Numbered from the stretch's first letter, positions 48,880 to 57,482 are shown. The stretch is DNA of 64,000 nt from Streptomyces sp. f51 (GCF_037940415.1 NZ_CP149798.1:7597001-7661000), one strand, 5' to 3'. Notes: a model not told the origin generated them from the sequence alone. Numbers and translations are program-made.

Positions 48880-49245
48880 GTGAATGCTCCCGATGCGTCT
48901 GGAAGTCAGCCGGCGGTTCACAGCGCCGTCCGGCTTGGCAAAACCTTGCCATGATGTTGGCAACCCGATCCTGAGATCCGGTCTCGTGACGCTGGAGCGG
49001 TGGCGGAGTCGCTGGTGGGAGGCGTGACATCGGCGCGGAGCGGAGGGGGAGCCTTGCCCGCGAGCGGCGGGAAGCCCGCCGCACCGCCGCACCGCCGCAC
49101 CACCGGGGGCCCGGGAGGCGCCGGGCGGGCGGCCCGTCCGCGGCGGGCGCGGGAAGGCGGGTGCGGGAAGGCGGCGCGGAGGCGGGTGCGGGAAGGCGGC
49201 GCCGATCGCGGCCGGGAAAAAGGCGGGGGCGGCGGAGCGGGATGT
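48880..49245. other. Left part of the divergent spacer between the ktzI-like and ktzT-like genes
   Basis: Apart from the palindrome at 48935-48952, positions about 48985-49020 carry CGCTGG repeated 22 bp apart (CGCTGGAGCGG, CGCTGGTGGG), and 49090-49200 are a GC-rich degenerate array. No gene is supported. Confidence 0.5.
48935..48963. promoter_or_regulatory. TTGGCA-N6-TGCCAT palindrome plus TTGGCAA half-site before the N5-hydroxylase gene
   Basis: TTGGCAAAACCTTGCCAT (48935-48952) is followed by TTGGCAA (48957-48963). GGCAA at 48937 and 48959 are exactly 22 bp apart. It is the same motif family as at 21719, 28475, 28776 and 28799. Confidence 0.65.
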
Positions 49246-49326
49246 TTTTCGAGCATTTCTCGAAAAGGAATCGAAGACCGCTTGAGAAACCCTTCAGGTC
49301 TTCTACGGACCTTCTTCAGGTCTTCT
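49246..49326. promoter_or_regulatory. Palindrome and 22-bp-spaced direct repeats before the ktzT-like gene
   Basis: TTTTCGA-GCATTTC-TCGAAAA (49246-49266) is a perfect 7-bp inverted repeat. CTTCAGGTCTTCT occurs at 49292 and again at 49314, exactly 22 bp apart. Both lie upstream of the start at 49427 and look like sites for two different regulators. Confidence 0.5.
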
Positions 49327-49426
49327 CCAGCCGCTCGCGACGTGGAAGCATTGTCCTGCCGGCGGGACGGCCGTATGGTCGGCTGGGATTCTCGAAACAG
49401 GCCCATTTCCGAAAAGGAGAATGCGA

Positions 49427-50071
49427 ATGTTCGTGCCCAGCTTCTACCGCGAGCCGGATCATTCCTGGATGGCGGATCTGATCCGCGGCAACCCCCTGGC
49501 CCTCGCGGTGACGAACGGCAGCCCCCAGGACGGCCCCTTCGCCACGCACCTGCCGGTCATCTTCGACCCGGGCGCCGCCGGTGAGGCGGGCCAGGAGCTG
49601 GAGGGGACCACGCTGCTGGGGCACATGAACCGGGCCAACCCGCACTGGGCGGCGCTGCGGTCGGGCGAGGTGCTGCTGCTGACGTTCACCGGCCCGCACT
49701 CCTACGTCTCGCCCACGGTCTACGGGAAGAGCCCGGCCGCCCCGACGTGGAACTTCACCGCGGTCCACGTCCGGGGCACGGTGGAGAGGATCGACTCCAC
49801 GGAGGAGACGCTGGAGGTGGTGCAGTCCACCGTGCGCGCCTTCGAGGGGGCGTTCGGCGACGGCTGGGACATGACCGACTCGCTCGGCTACTTCCGCCAG
49901 ATCGTGCCCGCCGTGGGGGCCTTCCGGCTCACCGTCACCGGCGCCGAGGGCATGTTCAAGCTCAGCCAGGAGCAGCCGGAAGCGGTGCGCGAGCGGGTCC
50001 AGACCTCGTTCGGGCAGAGCGGATGCACCTACAGGCGCGAGGTCGCCGGGCTGATGAACCGGCTGCCGTGA
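49427..50071 (+). CDS. Piperazate synthase-like haem protein (KtzT/PaiB family)
   Basis: The 214-residue protein is of the PaiB/FMN-binding split-barrel type: MFVPSFYREPDHSWMADLIR, FATHLPVIFD, LLGHMNRANPHW and GPHSYVSPTVYG followed by PTWNFTAVHVRG. KtzT, the characterised relative, is a haem enzyme that forms the N-N bond of L-piperazate from N5-hydroxyornithine, with an axial histidine corresponding to H66 here. The divergent N5-hydroxylase gene makes this assignment strong. AAGGAGA lies upstream; ATG 49427 has the better spacing than ATG 49421. Confidence 0.88.
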   Translation: MFVPSFYREPDHSWMADLIRGNPLALAVTNGSPQDGPFATHLPVIFDPGAAGEAGQELEGTTLLGHMNRANPHWAALRSGEVLLLTFTGPHSYVSPTVYGKSPAAPTWNFTAVHVRGTVERIDSTEETLEVVQSTVRAFEGAFGDGWDMTDSLGYFRQIVPAVGAFRLTVTGAEGMFKLSQEQPEAVRERVQTSFGQSGCTYRREVAGLMNRLP

Positions 50072-50099
50072 GACGCCGGTGGCCCCGGCGCCGGCCGCT

Positions 50100-50879
50100 T
50101 CAGGCGCTGATGGCCACCGGCAGGGTCCGCTGCCCGGCGAGCGCCGTCACGTCCTGCACACCCTGAACGCCCTGAACGCCCTTGAGGCCGGCGGCCTCGC
50201 CGCGCTCCGCCGGGGCGCCGGACGCCTCCAGGGCGGTCGCGGCCGCGCTGTCCAGGGCGGCCGTCACCCACTGCTCGAAGTCGACGCCCAGCTCCCGCGC
50301 GGCCTGGTGCCACCACTCGAGACGGCTGCCGGGAACCTCCAGACGGCGGCTCGGCTCGGCCGCAGCGGCCGGCCGCTGCTCGCCCTGGCGCGCCGCGCGC
50401 AGGGCACCGCGCAGCTGCTTGGTGGTCCACTGCCCCTGTTCGGCGCGGTCCAGCCAGAGTTCCTGGTCCGCGACCTGCATGGAGGCCAGCTCGGCGTGGT
50501 GCTGGAAGCTCAGGGCGGGGCGGCGCCGGGTGAGGTCGAAACGCCGCGAGACCCAGGCGTAGTTGCGCAGGGTCTGGTACGACAGGCCGGCGGCGCGTAT
50601 CCCGCGCTGGTAGCGGTCGGTGTAGTGGTCCTTGCCGTACACCATCCAGTCGCCCAGCCACCAGGAGGAGGAGTCGAGGACGTCGGCGAGCTGCCGGCCG
50701 GCCCGCTCCCACTCGTCGTAGGCCATCTTGGCGGGCATCTGGAGGCCCACCCTGGTCGTCAGCACCGGGACCCGGCGCGGCGCGGACGCGGCGGCGCGGG
50801 CCGGCCGCGGCACCGGCTGCGGGACGGTGGTCGCCGTGCCGCCGTGCGGCCGCGCGGTCTGACCGGCCTGATGCGCCAT
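50100..50879 (-). CDS. LmbU-like transcriptional regulator (copy 1)
   Basis: The 259-residue protein has the LmbU pattern: VGLQMPAKMAYDEWERAGRQL, SSSWWLGDWMVYG, RGIRAAGLSYQTLRNYAWVSRRFDLTRRR, LSFQHHAELASM and WLDRAEQGQWTTKQLRGALR. LmbU is an atypical cluster-situated activator of lincomycin biosynthesis, and homologues occur in several NRPS clusters. The start is uncertain between adjacent ATGs at 50882 and 50879 because AGGAGG lies very close; 50879 is given. A second copy is encoded at 62397. It is convergent with the ktzT-like gene. Confidence 0.85.
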   Translation of the reverse strand: MAHQAGQTARPHGGTATTVPQPVPRPARAAASAPRRVPVLTTRVGLQMPAKMAYDEWERAGRQLADVLDSSSWWLGDWMVYGKDHYTDRYQRGIRAAGLSYQTLRNYAWVSRRFDLTRRRPALSFQHHAELASMQVADQELWLDRAEQGQWTTKQLRGALRAARQGEQRPAAAAEPSRRLEVPGSRLEWWHQAARELGVDFEQWVTAALDSAAATALEASGAPAERGEAAGLKGVQGVQGVQDVTALAGQRTLPVAISA

Positions 50880-51178
50880 CATGCCTCCTGAGAAACGGTG
50901 CATATAACCGTCGATAACCGTCGCACGGTGGCCTGGGGTGGCACCGGAGCGGCACTCGAACGGTTGCGCCTCGAACTTCTTTCCCGAAGGGTGTCCGTCT
51001 TTTCCGCCGGGAAATAAGAAATCCGCGGACCGGTCGTGCGGCACGGGAAAGGAAATCCCGGGGGAGGGGTTTTCCGGCGGAAAGAAAAAAGCGGGGCGGC
51101 GTGCTCCGGCCGGTGCCGGTGCGCGCCGCCCCGGGGGCGGAAGGGGGCGGCGGCGGGGAGCCTGCCGCGTGCGGGACG

Positions 51179-51955
51179 TCAGTGCGCGTCCCGGTCGAAG
51201 GTGGAGGCCGCCCAGAAGTAGCCGAGCACCGCGAGGCCCAGGCACCACAGCAGGGCGATCCACCAGTTGTCGCCGATCGGGGTGCCGAGCAGGAGGCCGC
51301 GCAGGGTCTCGATGGCGGGGGTGAAGGGCTGGTAGCGGGCGATCGGCTGGAACCAGCCGGGCATGGAGTGCAGCGGGACGAAGGCGCTGGACAGCAGCGG
51401 CAGCAGGATCAGCGGCATGGCGTTGTTGCTGGCGGCCTCCGCGGTCGGGCTGACCAGGCCCATGCCGACCGCGATCCAGGTGAGCGCCAGGGCGAACAGG
51501 ACGATCAGCCCGAACGCCGCGAGCCAGTCGAGGACGCCGGCCCCGCTGGAGCGGAAACCGATGGCCACGCCGACGGCGGCGACCAGGACCACGCTCAGCG
51601 CCGACTGCACGACGCTGCCGATGACATGCCCGACCAGGATGGAGCCCCGGTGGATGGCCATGGTGCGGAAGCGGGCGATGATGCCCTCGCTCATGTCGGT
51701 GGAGACGGACACCGCGGTGCCGATCACCGTGGAGCCGACCGTCATCAGCAGGATGCCGGGCACGATGTAGGCGATGTACGCCGCGCGGCCCGCGCCGCCG
51801 CTCATCGCGCCGCCGAAGATGTAGACGAACAGCAGGAGCAGCATCACCGGGGTGAGCAGCAGGTTCAGGGTGAGCGAGGGGTAGCGCCGGGCGTGCAGCA
51901 GATTGCGGCGCAGCATGGTGGAGGAGTCGCGCAGGGCGAGGGAGAGGGAGCTCAT
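51179..51955 (-). CDS. ABC-2 type membrane permease (DrrB-like)
   Basis: The 258-residue protein has six hydrophobic segments and the ABC-2 transporter pattern (LLLTPVMLLLLFVYIFGGAM, MTVGSTVIGTAVSVSTDMSEGIIARFRTM, AMPLILLPLLSSAFVPLHSMPGWFQPIA). It forms the membrane half of a two-gene exporter with the ATPase whose stop it overlaps (ATGA). Daunorubicin-type DrrAB pairs export the cluster product and confer self-resistance, which is the likely role here. Confidence 0.92.
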   Translation of the reverse strand: MSSLSLALRDSSTMLRRNLLHARRYPSLTLNLLLTPVMLLLLFVYIFGGAMSGGAGRAAYIAYIVPGILLMTVGSTVIGTAVSVSTDMSEGIIARFRTMAIHRGSILVGHVIGSVVQSALSVVLVAAVGVAIGFRSSGAGVLDWLAAFGLIVLFALALTWIAVGMGLVSPTAEAASNNAMPLILLPLLSSAFVPLHSMPGWFQPIARYQPFTPAIETLRGLLLGTPIGDNWWIALLWCLGLAVLGYFWAASTFDRDAH

Positions 51956-52947
51956 CGCAGGGTCTCCTTGGTCTGGCCGGTCCGGCTGTCGTGGTGGTCG
52001 GTGCGGCCGGTCTGGCCGGGCAGTGCGGCGGTGTCGGTGAGGGCGAAGAACACGTCGTCGAGGTCGGGGGTGTGCACGCTCAGTTCGTCGGCCTCGATGC
52101 CCGCCGCGGCCAGCCGGCCGAGGAGGGCGTGCAGGTCCCGCTGGGTGCCGTCGCTGACGATCTGGAGCGCCAGTGCCTCCTCGTCCCGGGTGGCCGCGTC
52201 CAGTGCGGAGGCGGCGGACCGGTAGGCGGCGGGGTCGGTGAAGCGGAGCCGGACGTGCCCGCCCGGGACCAGCCGCTTGAGTTCGGCGGCGGTGCCCTCG
52301 GCGGCGATCCCGCCGTTGTGCAGCACGGCGATGCGGTCGGCGAGCTGGTCGGCCTCCTCCAGGTACTGGGTGGTGAGGAAGACGGTGACGCCGCCGGAGA
52401 CCAGTTCGCGGATGATGCCCCACATGGTGTGGCGGGAGCGGGGGTCGAGGCCGGTGGTGGGTTCGTCGAGGAAGATGATCCGGGGGCTGCCGACCAGGGT
52501 CATGGCGATGTCCAGGCGGCGCTTCATGCCGCCGGAGTAGGTGGAGGCGGGCTTCTTCGCGGCCTCGACCAGGTCGAAGCGCTCCAGCAGCGCCGCGGCC
52601 ACCCGCCGTCCCTCGGCCTTCGGCAGATGGTGCAGGTCCGCCATGAGGAGCATGTTCTCCTCGCCGGTGATCAGGTTGTCGACGGCGGAGAACTGCCCGG
52701 TGACGCCGATCGCGGCGCGCACGGCCTGCGGGTCGGCGGCGAGGTCGTGGCCGCCGACCCGCAGCTCGCCGGCGTCGGCGCGGACGAGGGTGGACAGGAT
52801 GCTGACGGCCGTCGTCTTGCCGGCGCCGTTCGGGCCGAGCAGGGAGAAGACCGTTCCCTGCTCGACGGCCAGGTCGATGCCGTCGAGCACGGTCTTGTCG
52901 CCGTAGGACTTGCGCAGCCCGTTCGCCGCGATGGCCAAAGTACTCAT
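51952..52947 (-). CDS. ABC transporter ATP-binding protein (DrrA-like)
   Basis: The 331-residue ATPase has Walker A GPNGAGKTT, signature YSGGMKRRLD, Walker B IIFLDEPTTGLD and the C-terminal DUF4162 segment ending VHTPDLDDVFFALTD. It powers the DrrB-like permease encoded next. The extreme C-terminus is a polar tail. Preceded by AGGAG and 29 bp downstream of the DUF4097 gene, it belongs to one leftward operon. A free-standing copy of its C-terminal domain is encoded at 45648. Confidence 0.95.
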   Translation of the reverse strand: MSTLAIAANGLRKSYGDKTVLDGIDLAVEQGTVFSLLGPNGAGKTTAVSILSTLVRADAGELRVGGHDLAADPQAVRAAIGVTGQFSAVDNLITGEENMLLMADLHHLPKAEGRRVAAALLERFDLVEAAKKPASTYSGGMKRRLDIAMTLVGSPRIIFLDEPTTGLDPRSRHTMWGIIRELVSGGVTVFLTTQYLEEADQLADRIAVLHNGGIAAEGTAAELKRLVPGGHVRLRFTDPAAYRSAASALDAATRDEEALALQIVSDGTQRDLHALLGRLAAAGIEADELSVHTPDLDDVFFALTDTAALPGQTGRTDHHDSRTGQTKETLR

Positions 52948-52976
52948 GAGGGGTGCTCCTTGGGGGCTGCGGGCGG

Positions 52977-53663
52977 TCAGAGGCTGCGGACGGTGATGTC
53001 GCCGTAGGCGGTGTCGGCGCGTACTTCCAGGTCGCAGGTGCCGCTGTTGCGCAGGGAGTTGTCGATACGGCCGTAGCCGCTGCGGGCGTCCAGGCAGGCG
53101 GAGACGCCGCGGGCGGCGCCCACCGTGATGTCGCCGTGCCGGATGTCCAGGGCGACCGCGCCGCGCACGGCCTCGCCGATGCGGATGGCGCCCTTGTCGA
53201 CGCTGATCTCGGCGGGGCCTTCGAGGCGGCCGATGACGACCTCGCCCTCGTGGACGCTGAGACGGGCGCTCGCGGCCTCGTCGATCTCCACCGAGCGGCA
53301 GCCGCCCGTGAAGGAGACCTCGCCCAGGCGTCCGACCCCGCGGAACTCGGCGGCGCCCGCCCTGGCCTCGACCCCGGAGCCGGCCGGCAGCGTGACCGTG
53401 ACCTCGACGGAGCCGCGGTGCCCGAGGAGCGCGTGGGCCGCCTCGGGGGCCTCGATCCGCAGGACGCCGTCGCCGTAGGCGGTGCTGATCTCGCCGGCCG
53501 CCTTCACGTCGTGGCTCCTGGCCGGGTCGGCGGGCCGGACCTCGACCACGGTGTCGCTCCGCTCCGCGGCGACGAACCGGATGCGTCCGGCGGGGATGTC
53601 GACCACGGCGCGGACGGGGGCGGGGGTGTCGAACTGCTGCGTCGCGTACTCGGTCTTCTGCAT
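52977..53663 (-). CDS. DUF4097-family beta-repeat protein
   Basis: The 228-residue protein is a string of short beta-strand repeats: FDTPAPVRAVVDIPAGRIRFVA, ISTAYGDGVLRIEAPE, VTVTLPAGSGVEARAGAAEF, and a closing CDLEVRADTAYGDITVRSL. DUF4097 proteins are commonly encoded with DrrAB-type transporters in streptomycetes; their role is unknown. AAGGAG precedes the ATG at 53663. The palindrome at 53684-53702 sits just upstream, so the three-gene export operon may have its own repressor, not encoded here. Confidence 0.85.
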   Translation of the reverse strand: MQKTEYATQQFDTPAPVRAVVDIPAGRIRFVAAERSDTVVEVRPADPARSHDVKAAGEISTAYGDGVLRIEAPEAAHALLGHRGSVEVTVTLPAGSGVEARAGAAEFRGVGRLGEVSFTGGCRSVEIDEAASARLSVHEGEVVIGRLEGPAEISVDKGAIRIGEAVRGAVALDIRHGDITVGAARGVSACLDARSGYGRIDNSLRNSGTCDLEVRADTAYGDITVRSL

Positions 53664-53683
53664 GGCCGGCTCCTTGGACTCGT

Positions 53684-53702
53684 GTTTTCCGATATGGAAA
53701 AC
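53684..53702. promoter_or_regulatory. GTTTTCC-GATAT-GGAAAAC palindrome before the export operon
   Basis: A perfect 7-bp inverted repeat with 5-bp spacer, 21 bp upstream of the DUF4097 start codon. In the same spacer GTTGCAATGG occurs at 53780 and 53824, exactly 44 bp apart. Confidence 0.55.
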
Positions 53703-53808
53703 GCTACGTTGCATTCAAGGAGCTGGCAACAAGCCTGTTGCGCACTGTGTATGTATCCGCAGCTCAGCGCTGCTCAATTGTTGCAATGGAGCTGAATCTA
53801 ACGCAACG

Positions 53809-55236
53809 TCAACGGCTGGGCGTGTTGCAATGGGGTGGAAGTGAACGCTCCGCTGCGCTCCCGGCACCCGCACCCGCCCCGGTATCCGCACCCGCCCCGG
53901 CACCCGCGCCGGCCCCGGTATCCGCACCCGCCCTGGCCCTGGGGCCGATACCGGTCCCGGCCCGGGCATCGGTCCCGGCGCGGACCGCGGACAGTGCCGC
54001 CCCGAACCCCTCGACGAAGGCGTCCACCTCGTGGTCCGACACGATCAGCGGCGGGGCGAGCCGGACGACGCCCGGCACCGCCGCGTTCACCAGCAGCCCC
54101 CTGTCCTGGGCGGCCTGCTGCACCCGGGCCGCGAGATCCCCCTCCAGCACGACGCCCACCAGCAGCCCGGCGCCGCGGACCTCGCGCACCAGCGGATGGG
54201 CCAGGTCCTCAAGACCGCGCCGCAGCCGCCGCCCGGCCCGCGCCACCCGCTCCAGCAGCCCGTCCCGCTCGATGGTGTCCAGGACGGCGAGGGCGGCCGC
54301 GCACACCACGGGGTTGCCGCTGAAGGTGGAGCCGTGCGCGCCGGGGGTGAGCAGACGCGCGGCCGCCCCGAAGGCGAGCGTCGCGCCGATGGGCAGCCCG
54401 CCGCCCAGCCCCTTGGCCAGGGTGACGACGTCCGCCTCGACGCCCTCGGCCTGGGCCGCGAACCAGTGGCCCGTGCGCCCGATCCCGGTCTGCACCTCGT
54501 CCAGGACCAGCAGCGTTCCGGTCGCCGCCGTGATCTCGCGGGCCGCCCGCAGATAGCCCGGCGGCGGCACGACCACACCGTTCTCCCCCTGCACGGGCTC
54601 AAGGACCAGCAGCGCGGTGTCCTCGGTGACCGCGCCGCGCAGGGCCGCGGCATCCCCGTACGGCACATGGACGACCTCGCCCGGCAGCGGCAGGAAGGGA
54701 CGCTGTTTGGCGCTCTGGCCGGTCAGTGCCAGCGCCCCCATGGTGCGGCCGTGGAAGCCGCCGGCCGTCGCCACCATGCGCGTGCGGCCGGTGAGCCTGC
54801 CGATCTTGAAGGCCGCCTCGACCGCCTCGGCACCGGAGTTGGAGAAGTACACCCGCCCCTCGCGCCCGGCCAGTTCCAGCAGACGTTCGGCCAGGCGCAC
54901 GGTCGGCTCGGCGACGAACAGGTTCGAGACGTGCCCCAGGGAGGCGATCTGCCCGCACACGGCCCGGACGACCGCGGGGTGCGCGTGGCCGAGCGCGTTG
55001 ACCGCGATGCCGGCGAAGAAGTCGAGGTACTCGTTGCCCTCGGCGTCCCGGACCCGGCAGCCGCGGCCCTCGACGAGCGGCAGCCGGGGGGTGCCGAAGT
55101 TGTCCATCATGACCTCCTGCCAGCGCCCGGTCAGCGCCGCGTTGCCCGCCGTGCCGCCGGTCGTGCCGCCGGTCGTGCCGCTGGCCGCGCTGCCGGTCGT
55201 GCCGCTTCCCGCGCCTGCGGGGTCGAGGGGGCTCAT
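53809..55236 (-). CDS. argD: Acetylornithine aminotransferase with repetitive termini
   Basis: The class III PLP fold is clear: FFAGIAVNALGHAHPAVV, VYFSNSGAEAVEAAFK, GGFHGRTMGALALTG, LVLDEVQTGIGRTGHWFA and the PLP lysine in VTLAKGLGGGLPIGA. It converts N-acetylglutamate semialdehyde to N-acetylornithine. At 475 residues it is about 75 longer than usual, because of an N-terminal Gly/Thr repeat (TTGGTTGGTAG) and a C-terminal Ala/Gly/Asp repeat (GADTGAGAGAGAGADTG). It overlaps argJ (ATGA) and completes the ornithine route with argC, argJ and argB. Confidence 0.93.
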   Translation of the reverse strand: MSPLDPAGAGSGTTGSAASGTTGGTTGGTAGNAALTGRWQEVMMDNFGTPRLPLVEGRGCRVRDAEGNEYLDFFAGIAVNALGHAHPAVVRAVCGQIASLGHVSNLFVAEPTVRLAERLLELAGREGRVYFSNSGAEAVEAAFKIGRLTGRTRMVATAGGFHGRTMGALALTGQSAKQRPFLPLPGEVVHVPYGDAAALRGAVTEDTALLVLEPVQGENGVVVPPPGYLRAAREITAATGTLLVLDEVQTGIGRTGHWFAAQAEGVEADVVTLAKGLGGGLPIGATLAFGAAARLLTPGAHGSTFSGNPVVCAAALAVLDTIERDGLLERVARAGRRLRRGLEDLAHPLVREVRGAGLLVGVVLEGDLAARVQQAAQDRGLLVNAAVPGVVRLAPPLIVSDHEVDAFVEGFGAALSAVRAGTDARAGTGIGPRARAGADTGAGAGAGAGADTGAGAGAGSAAERSLPPHCNTPSR

Positions 55237-56384
55237 GAGGAGTACTCGCTGTTCTCGTGGACGTAGTCGGCGGTGAGGTCGTTGGTCCAGACGACCGCGC
55301 TGTGCGGGCCTGCGCCGAGGTCGACGGTGATGCCGACGTCGCGGCCGGTCATGTCCACCAGCGCCCGGTCCTCGCCGACGCCGCCGTTCTTGCAGACCCA
55401 CACGCCGTTGATGGCGACGCCGAGCCGGTCGGGCTCGAAGACGGCGGAGGTGGTGCCGATGGCGGACAGGACCCGGCCCCAGTTGGGGTCCTCGCCGTGG
55501 ATCGCGCACTTGAGGAGGTTGTTGCGGGCGATGGAGCGGCCCACCTCGACGGCGTCGTCCTCGCTCGCCGCCCCCGCCACCTCGATCCGGATCTCCTTGC
55601 TCGCGCCCTCCGCGTCCCCGGTCAGCTGCCGGGCCAGATCCGCGCAGACCGCCCGGACGGCCTCGGCGAACTCCGCCCGGTCCGGGACCACTTCACCGGC
55701 CCCGGAGGCGAGCAGCAGCACCGTGTCGTTGGTCGACATGCAGCCGTCGGAGTCGACCCGGTCGAAGGTGACACGGACGGCGTCCCGCAGCGCCTCCTCC
55801 AGCCAGGCACTGTCCACGTCCGCGTCGGTGGTGAGCACGGCCAGCATGGTGGCAAGACCCGGGGCGAGCATCCCAGCCCCCTTGGCCATGCCGCCCACCG
55901 TCCACCCCTTCCCGCGGGCGAGGGCCGTCTTGCGCACGGTGTCGGTGGTCATCACCGCGCGGGCCGCGTCCTGGCCGCCGTCGGCGGACAGCACCGCGAC
56001 GGCGCTCTCCACACCGGGCAGCAGCCGCTCCATCGGCAGCGGCACCCCGATGAGCCCGGTGGAACACACCGCCACCTCACCGGAGTCAAGACCCAGCAGA
56101 CGGGCGGCCCGCTCGGCGGTCGCCTGCGTGTCCTTCAGCCCCTGCGCCCCCGTACAGGCGTTGGCACCACCGGAGTTGAGGACGACCGCGCGGATCTCGC
56201 CGTCCGCCAGGACCTGCCGGGACCACTGGACGGGCGCCGCCTGCACCCGATTGGAGGTGAAGACACCGGCCGCGCCGCGGCGCGGCCCGTCGTTGACGAC
56301 CAGCGCCAGATCCAGGCCGCCGCTGGTCTTGATTCCCGCGGCGATGCCCGCCGCCCTGAAGCCTCGTGCTGCGGTGACGCTCAA
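55233..56384 (-). CDS. argJ: Glutamate/ornithine acetyltransferase
   Basis: The 383-residue protein shows the ArgJ self-cleaving site GMAKGAGMLAPGLATMLAVLTTDA, where the Thr before MLA-V becomes the nucleophile of the beta chain, plus VLNSGGANACTG and GEDPNWGRVLSAIG. It moves the acetyl group from N-acetylornithine to glutamate, releasing ornithine and recycling the acetyl donor. The start is probably TTG at 56384, with GAGGGAG five bases upstream. It lies between argC and argD in a single leftward operon. Confidence 0.93.
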   Translation of the reverse strand: MSVTAARGFRAAGIAAGIKTSGGLDLALVVNDGPRRGAAGVFTSNRVQAAPVQWSRQVLADGEIRAVVLNSGGANACTGAQGLKDTQATAERAARLLGLDSGEVAVCSTGLIGVPLPMERLLPGVESAVAVLSADGGQDAARAVMTTDTVRKTALARGKGWTVGGMAKGAGMLAPGLATMLAVLTTDADVDSAWLEEALRDAVRVTFDRVDSDGCMSTNDTVLLLASGAGEVVPDRAEFAEAVRAVCADLARQLTGDAEGASKEIRIEVAGAASEDDAVEVGRSIARNNLLKCAIHGEDPNWGRVLSAIGTTSAVFEPDRLGVAINGVWVCKNGGVGEDRALVDMTGRDVGITVDLGAGPHSAVVWTNDLTADYVHENSEYSS

Positions 56385-56439
56385 CGCAACTCCCTCGTTC
56401 GCCCGCCGCGTCGGCGGCTCATGTCCGTGCCGCCCCGGA

Positions 56440-57468
56440 TCACGGGGCGACTCCGGTGGTGGAAAGCCCCAGCTCCTCGGTCAGGCCCAGGGCGATGTTC
56501 ATGCTCTGCACGGCACCGCCCGCGGTGCCCTTGGTGAGGTTGTCGACGGCGCAGACCGCGATGATCCGGCCCACCGCCGGGTCCAGGGCCACCTGGACCT
56601 GCACGGCGTTCGACCCGTACACCGCCCCGGTGCTCGGCCACTGGCCCTCGGGCAGCAGCCGGACGAACGGCTCGCCGGCCAGCGCCTCTTCGTACGCGGC
56701 CCGCACCTGCCCGGCACTGGTGCCGGGCCGGACGGCGGCCGAGCAGGTGGCCAGGATGCCGCGCGGCATCGGGGCCAGCACCGGGGTGAAGGACACCGCG
56801 ACCCGCCGGCCCGCCACGGCGCTGAGGTTCTGCACCATCTCCGGGGTGTGCCGGTGCCCGCCGCCCACCCCGTAGGGCCGCATGGACCCCATGACCTCGC
56901 TGCCCAGCAGGTCCGCCCGCGGCGCCTTGCCCGCACCGGACGTGCCCGACGCCGCGACCACCACCGCCTCCGGCCCCGCGATACCGGCCGCGTAGGCGGG
57001 AAAGAGCGCCAGCGACACCGCGGTCGGATAGCAGCCCGGCACCGCGATGCGCCGGGCACCCGCCAACTTCTCCCGGGAGCCCGGCAGTTCGGGCAGGCCG
57101 TAGGGCCAGGTGCCCGCGTGCGGCGAGCCGTAGAACCTCTCCCAGTCGGCCGCGTCCACGAGCCGGAAGTCCGCCCCGCAGTCGACGACGAGCGTGTCCT
57201 GGCCCAACTCCCGCGCCACGGCGGCGGACTGGCCGTGCGGCAGGGCCAGGAAGACGACATCGTGCCCCCGCAGGACCTCGGCGGTGGTGGGTTCCACCTC
57301 CCGCCCGGCCAGCGCCGCCAGATGCGGCTGGAGAACGCCCAGCCGCTCTCCCGCGCTGGAATGCCCGGTCAGGGCGCCGATGCGCACCTGGGGATGGGAA
57401 AGGAGCAGACGCAGGAGCTCGCCCCCCGCGTAGCCGCTCGCTCCGGCCACCGCTGCTCGCACTGTCAT
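56440..57468 (-). CDS. argC: N-acetyl-gamma-glutamyl-phosphate reductase
   Basis: The 342-residue protein has the nucleotide-binding start VRAAVAGASGYAGGELLRLL, the catalytic cysteine in IAVPGCYPTAVSLAL and GVGGGHRHTPEM. It makes the semialdehyde used by ArgD. AAGGAGA precedes the ATG at 57468. An IS605-type element begins about eight bases upstream of this ribosome binding site, so the native promoter has been displaced and transcription of argCJD must start in or beyond the element. Confidence 0.94.
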   Translation of the reverse strand: MTVRAAVAGASGYAGGELLRLLLSHPQVRIGALTGHSSAGERLGVLQPHLAALAGREVEPTTAEVLRGHDVVFLALPHGQSAAVARELGQDTLVVDCGADFRLVDAADWERFYGSPHAGTWPYGLPELPGSREKLAGARRIAVPGCYPTAVSLALFPAYAAGIAGPEAVVVAASGTSGAGKAPRADLLGSEVMGSMRPYGVGGGHRHTPEMVQNLSAVAGRRVAVSFTPVLAPMPRGILATCSAAVRPGTSAGQVRAAYEEALAGEPFVRLLPEGQWPSTGAVYGSNAVQVQVALDPAVGRIIAVCAVDNLTKGTAGGAVQSMNIALGLTEELGLSTTGVAP

Positions 57469-57482
57469 CAGGTCTCCTTCGT

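Noticed and set aside
51101..53007. Plus-strand frames of 330-370 codons across the ABC exporter genes
   Set aside because: They are antisense to clear ABC permease and ATPase genes and have no recognisable domain.
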